Positions 8,664 through 17,903 of a DNA stretch of 64,000 nucleotides are shown here, piece after piece. The notes below the pieces were generated by a model. That model had not been told where the DNA came from and searched no databases. It was given only the letters and a program-made list of their open reading frames with translations. A program made the translations under genes and the position numbers. This stretch comes from Tolypothrix sp. NIES-4075 (GTDB lineage Bacteria; Cyanobacteriota; Cyanobacteriia; Cyanobacteriales; Nostocaceae). The DNA is taken from the NCBI RefSeq assembly GCF_002218085.1, contig NZ_BDUC01000006.1, positions 124,001 through 188,000 of the forward strand. Direction: 5' to 3'. Numbering within the stretch: position 1 is the first letter of the stretch; every line of letters starts with the position of its first letter.

Positions 8664-9146
8664 ATGTTACAATCCACAACCCAAAACCTCCGATTCCAAG
8701 CCATCCAATTTTTAGAACAAACTCCCGAACAACGTTTGCAAATTCTCCAAAAAATTGGTATAGCTCGTTATGACTTTTTAACCAAAATGCGCTTAAACGA
8801 AGCAAACATAAATTGTCTCATACGCTTTTTACAAAATCCAAATCAGCTAAAATTTCCTAACTTAATCGAAGCCGATTTATCTAACTTAATTTTGGATGAA
8901 GTAAATTTTATTCGTGGTAATTTATCAAAAGCAAATATCCAAAACAGCAGTTTAAAAAATGCAGATTTACTATTTGCTAACTTTACTAATGCAGATTTAA
9001 GAAATGCAGATTTGCAAGGAGCAACTCTGAATGAAACTATATGGTTAAATGCTCTTGTAGATGAGTGTCGATTTGGTGAGGGTATTGGTTTAACAATAAG
9101 TCAACGTAAAGATTTACAACTTCGCGGCGCTAGGTTTGATTATTAG
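8664..9146 (+). CDS. Pentapeptide-repeat protein
   Basis: A 160-residue protein. Residues about 1-60 are a helical, Leu/Gln-rich cap (FLEQTPEQRLQILQKIG), and about 65-130 contain about a dozen consecutive pentapeptide repeats of the A(D/N)LXX type (ADLSN, GNLSK, ANIQN, ADLLF, ADLRN, ADLQG). These fold as a right-handed quadrilateral beta-helix; most cyanobacterial members have no known function. I chose the ATG at 8664 because the longer frame starts at a TTG inside a dispersed repeat (the GCGCCTTTGCGCCTTGGCG motif at 8631-8649) and has no good ribosome-binding site. Confidence 0.85.
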   Translation: MLQSTTQNLRFQAIQFLEQTPEQRLQILQKIGIARYDFLTKMRLNEANINCLIRFLQNPNQLKFPNLIEADLSNLILDEVNFIRGNLSKANIQNSSLKNADLLFANFTNADLRNADLQGATLNETIWLNALVDECRFGEGIGLTISQRKDLQLRGARFDY

Positions 9147-9201
9147 GAAGATGATAATTAGAATAACGAACCGCCAAGTACGCCAAGTACGCCAAGAATA
9201 A

Positions 9202-9294
9202 TAGGACTTACGCAGAAACCCTCTGCAACTCTTATTCCTTCGTGTCCTTCGTGTCTTCGTGGTTCGTTTTTCCGTTACCTGTGCGTAAGTCCTA
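9202..9294. repeat. MITE-like element, TIR TAGGACTTACGCA
   Basis: Perfect 13-bp terminal inverted repeats TAGGACTTACGCA (9202-9214) and TGCGTAAGTCCTA (9282-9294) enclose a 93-bp element with a CTTCGTGTCCTTCGTGTC interior. A relative with GACTTACGCA ends lies at 52339-52424. No coding capacity. Confidence 0.8.
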
Positions 9295-9313
9295 AATAAA
9301 TAGAACTATATTA

Positions 9314-10483
9314 ATGAGTAATTATATGAAGTTACCACAAAAGTTGATGCTGCTAGGTTCGGGAGAATTAGGCAAAGAGTTTGTAATTGCGGCTCAACGT
9401 CTAGGAAATTATGTAATTGCGGTTGACCGCTATGCTAATGCTCCAGCTATGCAAGTTGCTGACTGTTCGGAAGTTATTTCTATGCTGAGTGGAGATGATT
9501 TAGAAGCTATAGTTAGTAAACATCAGCCTGATTTTATCATCCCAGAAATTGAAGCGATTAGAACCGAAAAGTTACTGGAGTTTGAATCAAGAGGAATTAC
9601 GGTTATTCCCACGGCAGCAGCTACTAATTATACGATGAATCGTGACAGGATTAGGGAATTAGCACATCAGCAATTAGGCATCAGAACTGCTAAATATGGT
9701 TATGCGGAAAACTTAGAAGAGTTAATTGCTGTTAGTAATGAGATTGGGTTTCCTAATGTTGTTAAACCTGTGATGTCATCGTCAGGAAAAGGTCAATCTG
9801 TGGTGCAAAATAAAAGTGAGGTTGAGAAGGCTTGGCAGAGTGCGATCGCTAATTCTAGAGGTGACAGTCAAAAGGTAATTGTTGAAGAATTTATCAATTT
9901 TGAAATTGAGATAACTTTATTGACAATTAAGCAGTGGGATGCACCGACTATTTTCTGTTCTCCTATCGGTCATCGTCAAGAAAGAGGAGATTATCAAGAA
10001 TCTTGGCAACCTGCTATAATTTCCGAAAAAATGATATCGAATGCTGAAGAAATTGCCAAAAAAGTTACCGATGCTTTAGGAGGTGCGGGAATCTTTGGTG
10101 TAGAGTTTTTCATCACCAAAGATGAAGTTATTTTTTCGGAACTTTCCCCAAGACCTCATGATACAGGCATGGTAACGTTAATATCCCAAAATTTAAATGA
10201 ATTTGAATTGCACTTAAGAGCTATTTTAAATTTGCCCATTCCCAATATAGAACAGTTGGGAGCATCAGCCAGTGCGGTAATTTTAGCTGAACAAAAGTCA
10301 GATAATATCGCTTTTACAGGTGTTGCTGATGCCTTGTCAGAAAAAGATGTTGACATTAAACTGTTTGGTAAACCTAATGCTCATCCATATAGAAGAATGG
10401 GAGTAGCTTTAGCTAAAGGTGTTGATGTTCAAGAAGCACGGGAAAAAGCAACGAAAGCAGCAAGTAAAATAAAGATTGTTTAA
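9314..10483 (+). CDS. purT: Formate-dependent phosphoribosylglycinamide formyltransferase
   Basis: A 389-residue ATP-grasp enzyme that makes formyl-GAR from GAR, formate and ATP, the folate-independent route for step three of purine synthesis. The N-terminus has the PurT/PurK dinucleotide-like fold (LMLLGSGELGKEFVIAAQRLG, residues 11-31). The ATP-grasp domain shows VVKPVMSSSGKGQS, VIVEEFINFEIEIT and FSELSPRPHDTGMVT, the last a PurT hallmark. Length matches the family. There are two close Met starts (MSNYM). The gene sits alone between a MITE and a Uma2 gene; purD lies 22 kb away. Confidence 0.95.
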   Translation: MSNYMKLPQKLMLLGSGELGKEFVIAAQRLGNYVIAVDRYANAPAMQVADCSEVISMLSGDDLEAIVSKHQPDFIIPEIEAIRTEKLLEFESRGITVIPTAAATNYTMNRDRIRELAHQQLGIRTAKYGYAENLEELIAVSNEIGFPNVVKPVMSSSGKGQSVVQNKSEVEKAWQSAIANSRGDSQKVIVEEFINFEIEITLLTIKQWDAPTIFCSPIGHRQERGDYQESWQPAIISEKMISNAEEIAKKVTDALGGAGIFGVEFFITKDEVIFSELSPRPHDTGMVTLISQNLNEFELHLRAILNLPIPNIEQLGASASAVILAEQKSDNIAFTGVADALSEKDVDIKLFGKPNAHPYRRMGVALAKGVDVQEAREKATKAASKIKIV

Positions 10484-10559
10484 ACCTCATTTTCCTTGAT
10501 AAGTGTAGTTTTCTGCCCCAAAATATTAGCATAGCAGTACAAGAATAGGTGGTATCTTT

Positions 10560-11147
10560 ATGCAGTTAGAAACACAAAAACGCTATTATACACCTGAAGA
10601 ATATTTAGAACTGGAAGAAAAGGCAGAATATAAAAGCGAATACCGTGATGGAGAAATCTTTACGATGACAGGTGGCACTACAAATCATAATAAAATTGCC
10701 TTAAATTTAGCTGCATCATTAAAAATTGCTTTAAGAGGTAAAAATCATGATGTTTACATTGGTGATGTGCGTTTATGGATACCGAAGTATCGGCAATATA
10801 CTTATCCAGATGTGATGGTAATTCAAGGACAACCTGTTTATACAGGAACAAGTACAACAACTGTAATGAATCCGTTACTAATTGCGGAAGTTTTATCTAA
10901 ATCAACTCAAAATTATGACCAGGGGAATAAATTTCTTTACTATCGTTCTATCCCTGAATTTAAGGAATATATTTTAATTGACCAATATCAATATCATGTG
11001 ATGCATTATGTAAAAACTGCTGATGGTAAATGGATTTTTGATGAAATTGAAGGTGATGCAACTTTATTATTTGAAACAATTGATTTTCAAATTTCATTGA
11101 CTGACCTTTACGAGCAAGTAAATTTTGCGGAAAGTGACGAAGATTAA
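10560..11147 (+). CDS. Uma2-family putative endonuclease (DUF820)
   Basis: A 195-residue protein of the PD-(D/E)XK-like Uma2 family, which is greatly expanded in cyanobacteria. The family pattern is visible: YTPEEYLELEE at the N-terminus, then TYPDVMV (Asp84), LLIAEVLSKST (Glu110) and the NYDQGNKFLYY segment (Lys124), the expected metal-binding and catalytic positions. Members are thought to be nucleases, possibly linked to mobile DNA, but their biological role is not settled. No partner gene is obvious here. Confidence 0.85.
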   Translation: MQLETQKRYYTPEEYLELEEKAEYKSEYRDGEIFTMTGGTTNHNKIALNLAASLKIALRGKNHDVYIGDVRLWIPKYRQYTYPDVMVIQGQPVYTGTSTTTVMNPLLIAEVLSKSTQNYDQGNKFLYYRSIPEFKEYILIDQYQYHVMHYVKTADGKWIFDEIEGDATLLFETIDFQISLTDLYEQVNFAESDED

Positions 11148-11320
11148 TATTTTTTAAATTATTTAGTGCTATCAGTTGGATTATGTAAAATTTCATATCA
11201 GTAAGTAGGATAAGGTAATTTCATTTTGACAAATCTAACGCAAGGCTGATGTAAACAATTTGCGGAAATGCTATTTTAATTTGGGTATCTATTATCTGAC
11301 CGTTGTTTTGTCAGACAAAG

Positions 11321-13735
11321 ATGAGTAGGTTAGTTGTTTTAAGCTTAGGACAGGGTAATTTAGAGGATGGCTTTCCAGCGGTAACAGTCCAACTTGGGGA
11401 ACAAAACAACTTTTATGGAATGAAGTTTACTGCTAGTTTGCCAGCAGCACCAGAAATTGCTGTACTATACCGCAATTGGCGATCGCTTTATTCATTTTTT
11501 TATCAACGTATCGGTTTGCGTGTTCATCTCGAAGCTGAAGTTGACGACGATTTTGAAATTGAAGAAGCTTATGTAACTAATGTTTCTGAAGTCGATCTTC
11601 ACGATTTATGCGAACAGTTAGGCAAAAGCATCAATGCATGGCTTAATTCAACGCAGTTTCACAAAATTGACCAACAATTACGCACGCAATTAGAACCATC
11701 CGCAGAAATTCGTTTTATTATTGAAACCAATGATAATCAATTGCGGCATCTTCCTTGGCATTTGTGGAACTTTTTTACAGATTATCCTCGTGCGGAAGTT
11801 GCGTTAAGTGCAGCAGAATATCAACAACCGAATATAATTACTGCAAATAGCAGTGAAGAAATTAAAATATTGGCGATTTTTGGTGATAGTCGAGGAATTG
11901 AAATTAGTCAGGATCGAACTTTCTTAGAAGAATTATCGCATCAAGCAGAGATAGAATTTTTAGTAGAACCATCGTTAAACGATTTAAACGATCGCCTTTG
12001 GAAACAAAGTTGGGATATTCTCTTTTTTGCTGGTCATAGCTACACTAAAGAAAAAGGATGGTTGCAACTTAATCAGACAGATAGTTTAACACTCGATCAA
12101 TTAAAGTATGCTCTCACGAAAGCGATCGCACGCGGTTTGAAGTTAGCAATTTTTAACTCTTGCGATGGTTTGGGTTTAGCGCAGCAACTACAAAGTTTGC
12201 AGATTCCGCAAGTAATTGTCATGCGAGAACCAGTCCCGGATGTGGTAGCGCAAAAATTTTTAAAGTATTTTCTTACGGAATTTTCCAGCGGACAATCTTT
12301 ATATGCAGCGGTGCGTTATGCAAGGGAAAGACTGCAAGGATTAGAAAAAGAATACCCCTGCGCTACTTGGCTACCGGTAATTTGTCAAAACCCTGCCGTA
12401 GCACCGATGATTTGGTCACAATCGGCAAAAACAATTATTTCTACCCAAAAACAATATAAAGCTACCAAAAGTGACAAAATTCGACTTCAACATAGCTTGT
12501 CAACGCTGTTGATTGCCAGTGTACTTGTGGGAACTTTAGTAATAGGAGTACGCTATTTGGGGATGCTGCAACCTTGGGAATTACAATCTTATGACCATTT
12601 AATGCAGTTGCGATCGCCTGATGAAAAGCCAGATTCACGCTTATTAATTGTCACAATTGATGAAGCAGATATTCAATATCAAATACAGCGAAAAATGAAT
12701 CTGCGTTGGTCGCTATCAGACCAAGCATTCAATCAACTTTTGCAAAAACTAGACTCATATCAACCAAAAGCTATTGGTCTAGATATATACCATGATTTTG
12801 CTTTTGACCGCAAATATCCTGATTTGGCAAATCGCTTGCAACACGACGATCGCCTGTTTGCAGTCTGTAAAGTTGCCGCTCCCGTTGATAAAGCACAGGA
12901 TGGCATTCCCCCACCACCTCAAGTCCCAATACAACGCCAGAGTTTTAGTGATTTTGTCGCCGATGAAAGTGATATTGCTCGTCGTCAACTTTTACACTTA
13001 ACCCCGCCGACGAAATCGACCTGCGTGACAGAATATTCTTTTAATTTTCAGTTAGCACAACATTATTTGAATGCACAAGGTATTAGATGGAAAATCAATT
13101 CAAATAAGAATTTACAGATTGGCGATGTAAAATTTAAGCAATTAAAACCTCATACTAGCGGTTATCAAAAATTCGATGCATCCGGTTATCAAATATTGCT
13201 GAATTATCGTTCCCTGCTTTCTCCACAAAAAATTGCTCGGCAAGTAGCTTTAAAAGATATTTTAACCGACCAAATTAAGCCTGAGTTAATCGAATCACTC
13301 AAGAATCGCATTGTTTTAATTGGTGTTATAGCCTCAAGCAGTTCTGATTATTGGAAAACCCCCTACAGCAGCAACGCAGCAGACAATGATAAGCAAATTC
13401 CGGGGGTATTTGTGCAAGCACATATGATTAGCCAAATTCTCAGCGCAGTACTTGACAAAAGACCTTTATTGTGGTGGTTGTCTGGCTGGCAAGAAGCGCT
13501 TTGGGTGTGGGGATGGTCATTACTGGGAGGAATCATCGCTTGGAGGATTCAGCAACCATTTTATTTAGGATTAGCGATCGCCATATCGTTAATCGCAATT
13601 TTTAGCATTTGCTTTAGTATATTTACACTCGCAGGGTGGATACCACTCATCCCATCAGCATTAGCATTAATTGCTAGTGCAGTTGTCCTGAAAATATTAC
13701 CGCGTCCCCGTATAAACAAAAAACATTTAAATTAG
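11321..13735 (+). CDS. CHAT-CHASE2 transmembrane sensor/protease
   Basis: An 804-residue protein. Residues about 130-380 form a CHAT caspase-like domain with candidate catalytic His239 (LFFAGHS) and Cys281 (FNSCDG). A membrane segment follows at about 391-412, then a CHASE2 sensory domain (about 415-695, beginning LQPWELQSYDHLMQLR), then three C-terminal membrane segments (about 700-795). CHASE2 is an extracytoplasmic ligand-sensing domain, so a signal outside could control a protease inside. The usual output module (kinase or cyclase) is absent and CHAT takes its place. The ATG at 11321 is preferred over an upstream TTG (11303). DUF928 follows five bases later, so the two are surely co-transcribed. 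Confidence 0.85.
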   Translation: MSRLVVLSLGQGNLEDGFPAVTVQLGEQNNFYGMKFTASLPAAPEIAVLYRNWRSLYSFFYQRIGLRVHLEAEVDDDFEIEEAYVTNVSEVDLHDLCEQLGKSINAWLNSTQFHKIDQQLRTQLEPSAEIRFIIETNDNQLRHLPWHLWNFFTDYPRAEVALSAAEYQQPNIITANSSEEIKILAIFGDSRGIEISQDRTFLEELSHQAEIEFLVEPSLNDLNDRLWKQSWDILFFAGHSYTKEKGWLQLNQTDSLTLDQLKYALTKAIARGLKLAIFNSCDGLGLAQQLQSLQIPQVIVMREPVPDVVAQKFLKYFLTEFSSGQSLYAAVRYARERLQGLEKEYPCATWLPVICQNPAVAPMIWSQSAKTIISTQKQYKATKSDKIRLQHSLSTLLIASVLVGTLVIGVRYLGMLQPWELQSYDHLMQLRSPDEKPDSRLLIVTIDEADIQYQIQRKMNLRWSLSDQAFNQLLQKLDSYQPKAIGLDIYHDFAFDRKYPDLANRLQHDDRLFAVCKVAAPVDKAQDGIPPPPQVPIQRQSFSDFVADESDIARRQLLHLTPPTKSTCVTEYSFNFQLAQHYLNAQGIRWKINSNKNLQIGDVKFKQLKPHTSGYQKFDASGYQILLNYRSLLSPQKIARQVALKDILTDQIKPELIESLKNRIVLIGVIASSSSDYWKTPYSSNAADNDKQIPGVFVQAHMISQILSAVLDKRPLLWWLSGWQEALWVWGWSLLGGIIAWRIQQPFYLGLAIAISLIAIFSICFSIFTLAGWIPLIPSALALIASAVVLKILPRPRINKKHLN

Positions 13736-13740
13736 TAAAG

Positions 13741-14661
13741 ATGAATAAAAATAAATTAAATGTAAGACCTCTCTCCAAACCTCTCTCCTACAAGAAGAGA
13801 GGCTTTAACTTCCCCTTCCCTATAAGGGAAGGAGGCTGGGGAGCCAGCGCTGTGGGCGGCTCTGCCGACTTGAAGCGTCTGGCGTGGGTTAGGTCTGTTT
13901 TGTCTTACTTCAAACTTACTTTAATTACTTTACTACTTAGTTTGGCGACATCACAAGTTGAAGCGCAATCATTAAATAACATAGTTTCTATCAAACAAAA
14001 TAAACCCACCGATCAGCAATTTCCCGATGATGGCGATCCTACAGGTCGTCGTCGAGGAGGAACAAGCCGGCGTGGTGATTGTCCTAACTTAAAAACGCCG
14101 TTGACAGCTTTAGTTCCTGGTGAAGAAACTAACAAGAAATCCTTCTTAGGAACAACAATCAGCGAGTATCCTAGCTTTTGGGTTTATCTTCCACAGTTAG
14201 GCAGCGATATCCGTTCTGGAGAGTTTGTCTTGCAGGATCAAGAAGATAATGACATTTGGCGTACACGAATTACCTTACCAGGAAAATCGGGAGCAATTAG
14301 TGTCAAACTGCCGCAAAATCCCCAATACGCTCTGAAGCCAAACTTGAAATATCATTGGTATTTCAACATTTATTGTAATCCGACTCAAAAGAGTTCTGTG
14401 TATTTTGTTGATGCGTGGGTACGACGAGTGAAACTAACCCCAAAACTGCAACAGCAGTTAAATAATGCAAAATCACAGAAGTACAAAGTTTATATCGCTA
14501 ATAATATTTGGTATGATGCAATAACTAATTTAGGAGAATTACGCCGCAATAATTCAGGCAATCGCGCCTTTGTTGAAGATTGGACTAAATTGTTAAAATC
14601 AGTCAATTTATCAGAACTTGCACCAGCACCAATTGTGCAAATTTACACGCCGAATAAATAG
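13741..14661 (+). CDS. DUF928 family exported protein
   Basis: A 306-residue protein of the cyanobacterial DUF928 family, recognised from GRRRGGTSRRGDCP, LTALVPGEE, the FWVYLP segment and PNLKYHWYFNIYCNP. A hydrophobic segment FKLTLITLLLSLATSQVEAQ (about residues 58-77) looks like the signal peptide, but it is displaced from the N-terminus by 44 residues encoded by a dispersed repeat (13765-13896). Translation might therefore really begin at the TTG near 13899. It is five bases downstream of the CHAT-CHASE2 gene, a recurrent pairing in cyanobacteria as far as I recall. Function unknown. Confidence 0.8.
   Translation: MNKNKLNVRPLSKPLSYKKRGFNFPFPIREGGWGASAVGGSADLKRLAWVRSVLSYFKLTLITLLLSLATSQVEAQSLNNIVSIKQNKPTDQQFPDDGDPTGRRRGGTSRRGDCPNLKTPLTALVPGEETNKKSFLGTTISEYPSFWVYLPQLGSDIRSGEFVLQDQEDNDIWRTRITLPGKSGAISVKLPQNPQYALKPNLKYHWYFNIYCNPTQKSSVYFVDAWVRRVKLTPKLQQQLNNAKSQKYKVYIANNIWYDAITNLGELRRNNSGNRAFVEDWTKLLKSVNLSELAPAPIVQIYTPNK
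13765..13896. repeat. Dispersed repeat inserted in frame in the DUF928 gene
   Basis: A 132-bp element bounded by AGACCT / AGGTCT, with inner hairpins (CCTCTCTCC...AAGAGAGG and TTCCCTATAAGGGAA). Its length is exactly 44 codons, so the reading frame is kept. It separates the first seven codons from the signal-peptide-like segment. Confidence 0.8.
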
Positions 14662-14831
14662 AATGGGCAATGTTTTCAAACGCTCAAGCTACGCCACATT
14701 TTTTAGGGTGTCGGCGGGGGAGGCTTATAGCTAAAGTCTTCGTGCATAAGACTGAGTAAGGGTTGTAGTCCACGCTTATATTTTGTTAAACTTTTGGGTT
14801 AAACTATTGCTAAAGCAATCTAAAGTTTTTT

Positions 14832-15278
14832 ATGACTCAATCACCAGTAAAAACTCTCTATGTAACAGACTTTGCATTATGGATTGAGCAGACTGTCAAT
14901 AGTTTAAAATCCCAAGACTATAGCAATATAGACTGGGAAAACTTAATTGAGGAGATAGAAGGATTGGGGAGGAGAGATAGACGGGAATTAGAAAGTCGTT
15001 TGACAACTTTATTTGAACACGCCTTAAAACGGAATTATGTAAATTTACCAGAATGTTATGGCGGTTGGGAAGCAACAATTAGCCGCACACAACAGGAATT
15101 AAGTCGTATTCTTCGAGATTCCCCTAGTTTACATAATTATTTATTAACTATATGTGATGAATGTTATCAAAATTCACACAAAAACATGAGCAAGGAATAT
15201 GAAACAAAATTTCCTGATGATTGTCCTTTTCCTAACGATATAGAAACATTATTGAATGAAAGTTTTTGGTGTTGTTAA
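14832..15278 (+). CDS. DUF29 family protein
   Basis: A 148-residue DUF29 protein, recognised by LYVTDFALWIEQTVNSLKSQ, WENLIEEIEGLGRRDRREL and LTTLFEHALKRNYVN, followed by WEATISRTQQELSRILRDSPSL. All-helical and soluble. The family is abundant in cyanobacteria and its function is unknown. It lies 170 bases after DUF928, a gap with no clear terminator, and converges with DUF1822. Confidence 0.9.
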   Translation: MTQSPVKTLYVTDFALWIEQTVNSLKSQDYSNIDWENLIEEIEGLGRRDRRELESRLTTLFEHALKRNYVNLPECYGGWEATISRTQQELSRILRDSPSLHNYLLTICDECYQNSHKNMSKEYETKFPDDCPFPNDIETLLNESFWCC

Positions 15279-15373
15279 AAACTTGTAGTCATTAATCATT
15301 AGTAATTAGTCATTAGTTCAAAGAAAAGGTAGTTCTTTAGGCTATACCACAGAATGTAAAAACACAGGCTGAA

Positions 15374-16459
15374 TTACAGTTCAAAATTTTCTCTCACACT
15401 AAGCTCGTCTAAACTAACTTCAATGCTAAAGCGTTTACCTCTTTCGCCCTTAAAAAGCTTAAGTTGAATGTAATTATCTTGACCTCTAGCTTCGACTTGC
15501 TGAAGAATATTCTCCGCTTTAGATAATAAAGTAACTTTGATATTTCGTGGCAAATATTTTTCTTTACCCGTTGGATGCAATTGTATGGAAATAGATATTT
15601 TTTCTTCAGCTTCTTCAGTAATATTCACTAGTAACGCTACAGTTTGATGACTTAGTTGTATTCCTAAGTCAATCAATTTGCCTCGCTTTGTCGCTAGTTC
15701 AAGACTCCTAGTACTGAAAGCTAAATTCACTTCTGGGCTTATAAGTGTATCAATAGCTTGCCAACTTTCATCAATCACACCTTGTAACCATTGGCTTAAT
15801 TTAGTTGTAGTTTCTTGTAGATATACAACTAAATTTTCTTCTGCTTTTGTTTCTGTGGCTACAGGTAAAGCAATAGCTGTCGGTTCTAAAAAACGCGAGT
15901 AAAATAACAGGTGATTTGGTTCTGGGTCAAATTCTGCTAGCGGTAGCCGATAAAAATTATCTCGTGGTTGTAGTTTGATAGTATAATTAACTAGTTCATC
16001 GTAACGCAAAAAGCCTCTAATTATTACTTCTTCTTGCTCTTCTAAGACTTCAAGTAAGACATAGAAATGAGCCGCTAATTCAGGTCTTTCAATGATATCT
16101 ACTGCTATATTTACCTCTTCGTCAAGTATATTTTCAGTAGCAATTAGACAAAGTTTAAATTCACCAACTTTGAGATAGCTGATATTTGAATCACGCTTGA
16201 TTGGTAGCTGGTTGATGCGTGTACTCAGCCATTCTTCAAAGCCAAGTAGCGCTAGTGCATTCAAATAAGTTTGCCATTTATCAGCTTCATTATTAACGCG
16301 TTCACGCAGTGTGCCGTTCGCAAAGCGTCTCCGACAGGAGAAGGTATCGCTCCCAGCGGGTCTATGACCATCGCTAATTTTTTTCGCTGCTTGAAAATGT
16401 TCTGCTTCTAACCAAATAGATTCGGGTAGTAACAATCTTATATCAGTGGAATTAAGCAT
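15374..16459 (-). CDS. DUF1822 family protein
   Basis: A 361-residue protein of the cyanobacterial DUF1822 family: the opening LLPESIWLEAEHFQAA, WQTYLNALALLGFEEWL, and later LPLAEFDPEPNHLLFYSRF agree with the family. Residues about 29-53 (SDGHRPAGSDTFSCRRR and following) are encoded by a dispersed repeat inserted in frame (see 16301-16374), separating two halves of the normally continuous N-terminal region. It is four bases downstream of the sigma-like gene and surely in its operon. Function unknown; the pairing with a sigma-like protein and nearby CHASE2/DUF928 genes suggests a signalling role, which is inference. Confidence 0.8.
   Translation of the reverse strand: MLNSTDIRLLLPESIWLEAEHFQAAKKISDGHRPAGSDTFSCRRRFANGTLRERVNNEADKWQTYLNALALLGFEEWLSTRINQLPIKRDSNISYLKVGEFKLCLIATENILDEEVNIAVDIIERPELAAHFYVLLEVLEEQEEVIIRGFLRYDELVNYTIKLQPRDNFYRLPLAEFDPEPNHLLFYSRFLEPTAIALPVATETKAEENLVVYLQETTTKLSQWLQGVIDESWQAIDTLISPEVNLAFSTRSLELATKRGKLIDLGIQLSHQTVALLVNITEEAEEKISISIQLHPTGKEKYLPRNIKVTLLSKAENILQQVEARGQDNYIQLKLFKGERGKRFSIEVSLDELSVRENFEL
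16301..16374. repeat. Dispersed repeat inside the DUF1822 gene
   Basis: A stretch with CGCAAAGCGTCTCCGACAGG and CGCTCCCAGCGGGTCTATGA, of the dispersed-repeat type common in Nostocales, is translated within the DUF1822 protein without breaking the frame. The boundaries are approximate. Confidence 0.6.
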
Positions 16460-16463
16460 ATCT

Positions 16464-17903
16464 TTAGTTAATGAGTGCAGATTTTTGATTATTTATATTT
16501 TGGCGAAGTTCCTGTGCATATAAGCTATCCAGACTCCGGCTTTTTCCCGCTCTAATTTCCTCTGCGGCTTCTTGAAAAATTTCTGCATCAGCAAAAGCTT
16601 CAATTTGCTCAACCACAGTTTTGAGATATTCTATTTTTGGGGGAATTTCTGTTAGACCTTTTGAATGAGCCTTTGATAAAATTTTTTCTAGAACTTGTTG
16701 TACTGTCCGAGTCCGCACTTTGGAAAGTAACTCTCCGGGATTTAATATTCGTCTAGTTTGATCCCAACTTGACATACCCAATTTCAGACCAACATCTTTC
16801 AAAGGCATCTGCTGACAGTAATAAAGTTGCAATCCCGGAATGAATTGATTGGCGAAAATTGCATATTTTCGGCTTTTTTGCAACTCGCTTAAGCGATCGC
16901 TAATCTGTTCTTCAATTGATCCAACTAATGCCGTTTTCAGTTGCTCATGCAAAAACTCGATAATTTCCCGTTGTTCCACATCTAATTCATCTGGGGCATC
17001 ATTGGGTAAATCCACTCTAGTTGTATAATTTCCCGTATCCGGGTCTTGAATTTCCAGAGGTTCTCGGTAACTCCAGATGTCATATTCTCTGAGCTGAGTT
17101 GCTACATGTTTTAGTTCTTTTGTCAACTCAAGCGGGGTTTTAATTATGACACCTCGTTGCTGCAAGCTTTTTAACATTTCTTGCAGTTGGACAGTGGAGG
17201 GATCGGGACATCTTTTAGCACCGACTTGGCGATGATTCTGTCTGTCTCGACGATAAACTGCATGAAAGACTTCGACTAAATGGCGATCGCGTACAGATAA
17301 TTTTTCAATCTGTTTTGGTCTAACTCGATTCATCAAAGCCCAGTCACTGAGATTCTGAAAACCAAACTCTGATAAGAAATCTTTAACTTCGGAATTTTGT
17401 TTAGTTTGCAAATATACCCAATTATCTAAGCTCATGCTTTTAGCATCAGCGTTATATGTTCGCAAAACCTCAACCGTAAAAAATTTAAAAGTTGATGTTT
17501 TCGCTTCACCGTTTGCATTTAGGAGAAGTTGAGTTTTGCGATCGCTATCCAAGATAATTGGCGTTTTTCCATCATCATTCAGTACAAATGGCAGTAAATC
17601 CTTGTACGTAAACGATTTATCACCACTAAACAGACTATCTATCTTTTGACAAGCTTTGAGAATCGGTTCGCTAACATAGCACCGCAAACAAAATCCTGCT
17701 TTAGCACGAGTTGCAACATCAACTTTCGCCGAGTTAAAGCCGTAATTGGATAGCAAAAAAGCTTGCATCTCCCTAGTTTGGGAACTAGGAACATTTTGGT
17801 GAAAAAATTCCTCGGCAATCGGAACTAAACTGTATTCATATCCTGCCCTTTGACTTTTAAGACTAATTCGGCAAATGTGCCAGTATCTTGATGTCGCACT
17901 CAT
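16464..17903 (-). CDS. Cyanobacterial protein with sigma-like helix-turn-helix
   Basis: A 479-residue soluble, mostly helical protein. Residues about 362-400 (QQMPLKDVGLKLGMSSWDQT, then RRILNPGELLSKVRTRTVQQ) look like a helix-turn-helix of the kind found in sigma region 4, so a divergent sigma-like or DNA-binding role is possible. I see no clear region 2. Two Cys residues form a CLRC motif near residue 75. The ATG at 17903 is preferred because AGGA lies six bases upstream, although the frame extends 17 codons to 17954. It leads an operon with DUF1822. The assignment is tentative. Confidence 0.6.
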   Translation of the reverse strand: MSATSRYWHICRISLKSQRAGYEYSLVPIAEEFFHQNVPSSQTREMQAFLLSNYGFNSAKVDVATRAKAGFCLRCYVSEPILKACQKIDSLFSGDKSFTYKDLLPFVLNDDGKTPIILDSDRKTQLLLNANGEAKTSTFKFFTVEVLRTYNADAKSMSLDNWVYLQTKQNSEVKDFLSEFGFQNLSDWALMNRVRPKQIEKLSVRDRHLVEVFHAVYRRDRQNHRQVGAKRCPDPSTVQLQEMLKSLQQRGVIIKTPLELTKELKHVATQLREYDIWSYREPLEIQDPDTGNYTTRVDLPNDAPDELDVEQREIIEFLHEQLKTALVGSIEEQISDRLSELQKSRKYAIFANQFIPGLQLYYCQQMPLKDVGLKLGMSSWDQTRRILNPGELLSKVRTRTVQQVLEKILSKAHSKGLTEIPPKIEYLKTVVEQIEAFADAEIFQEAAEEIRAGKSRSLDSLYAQELRQNINNQKSALIN

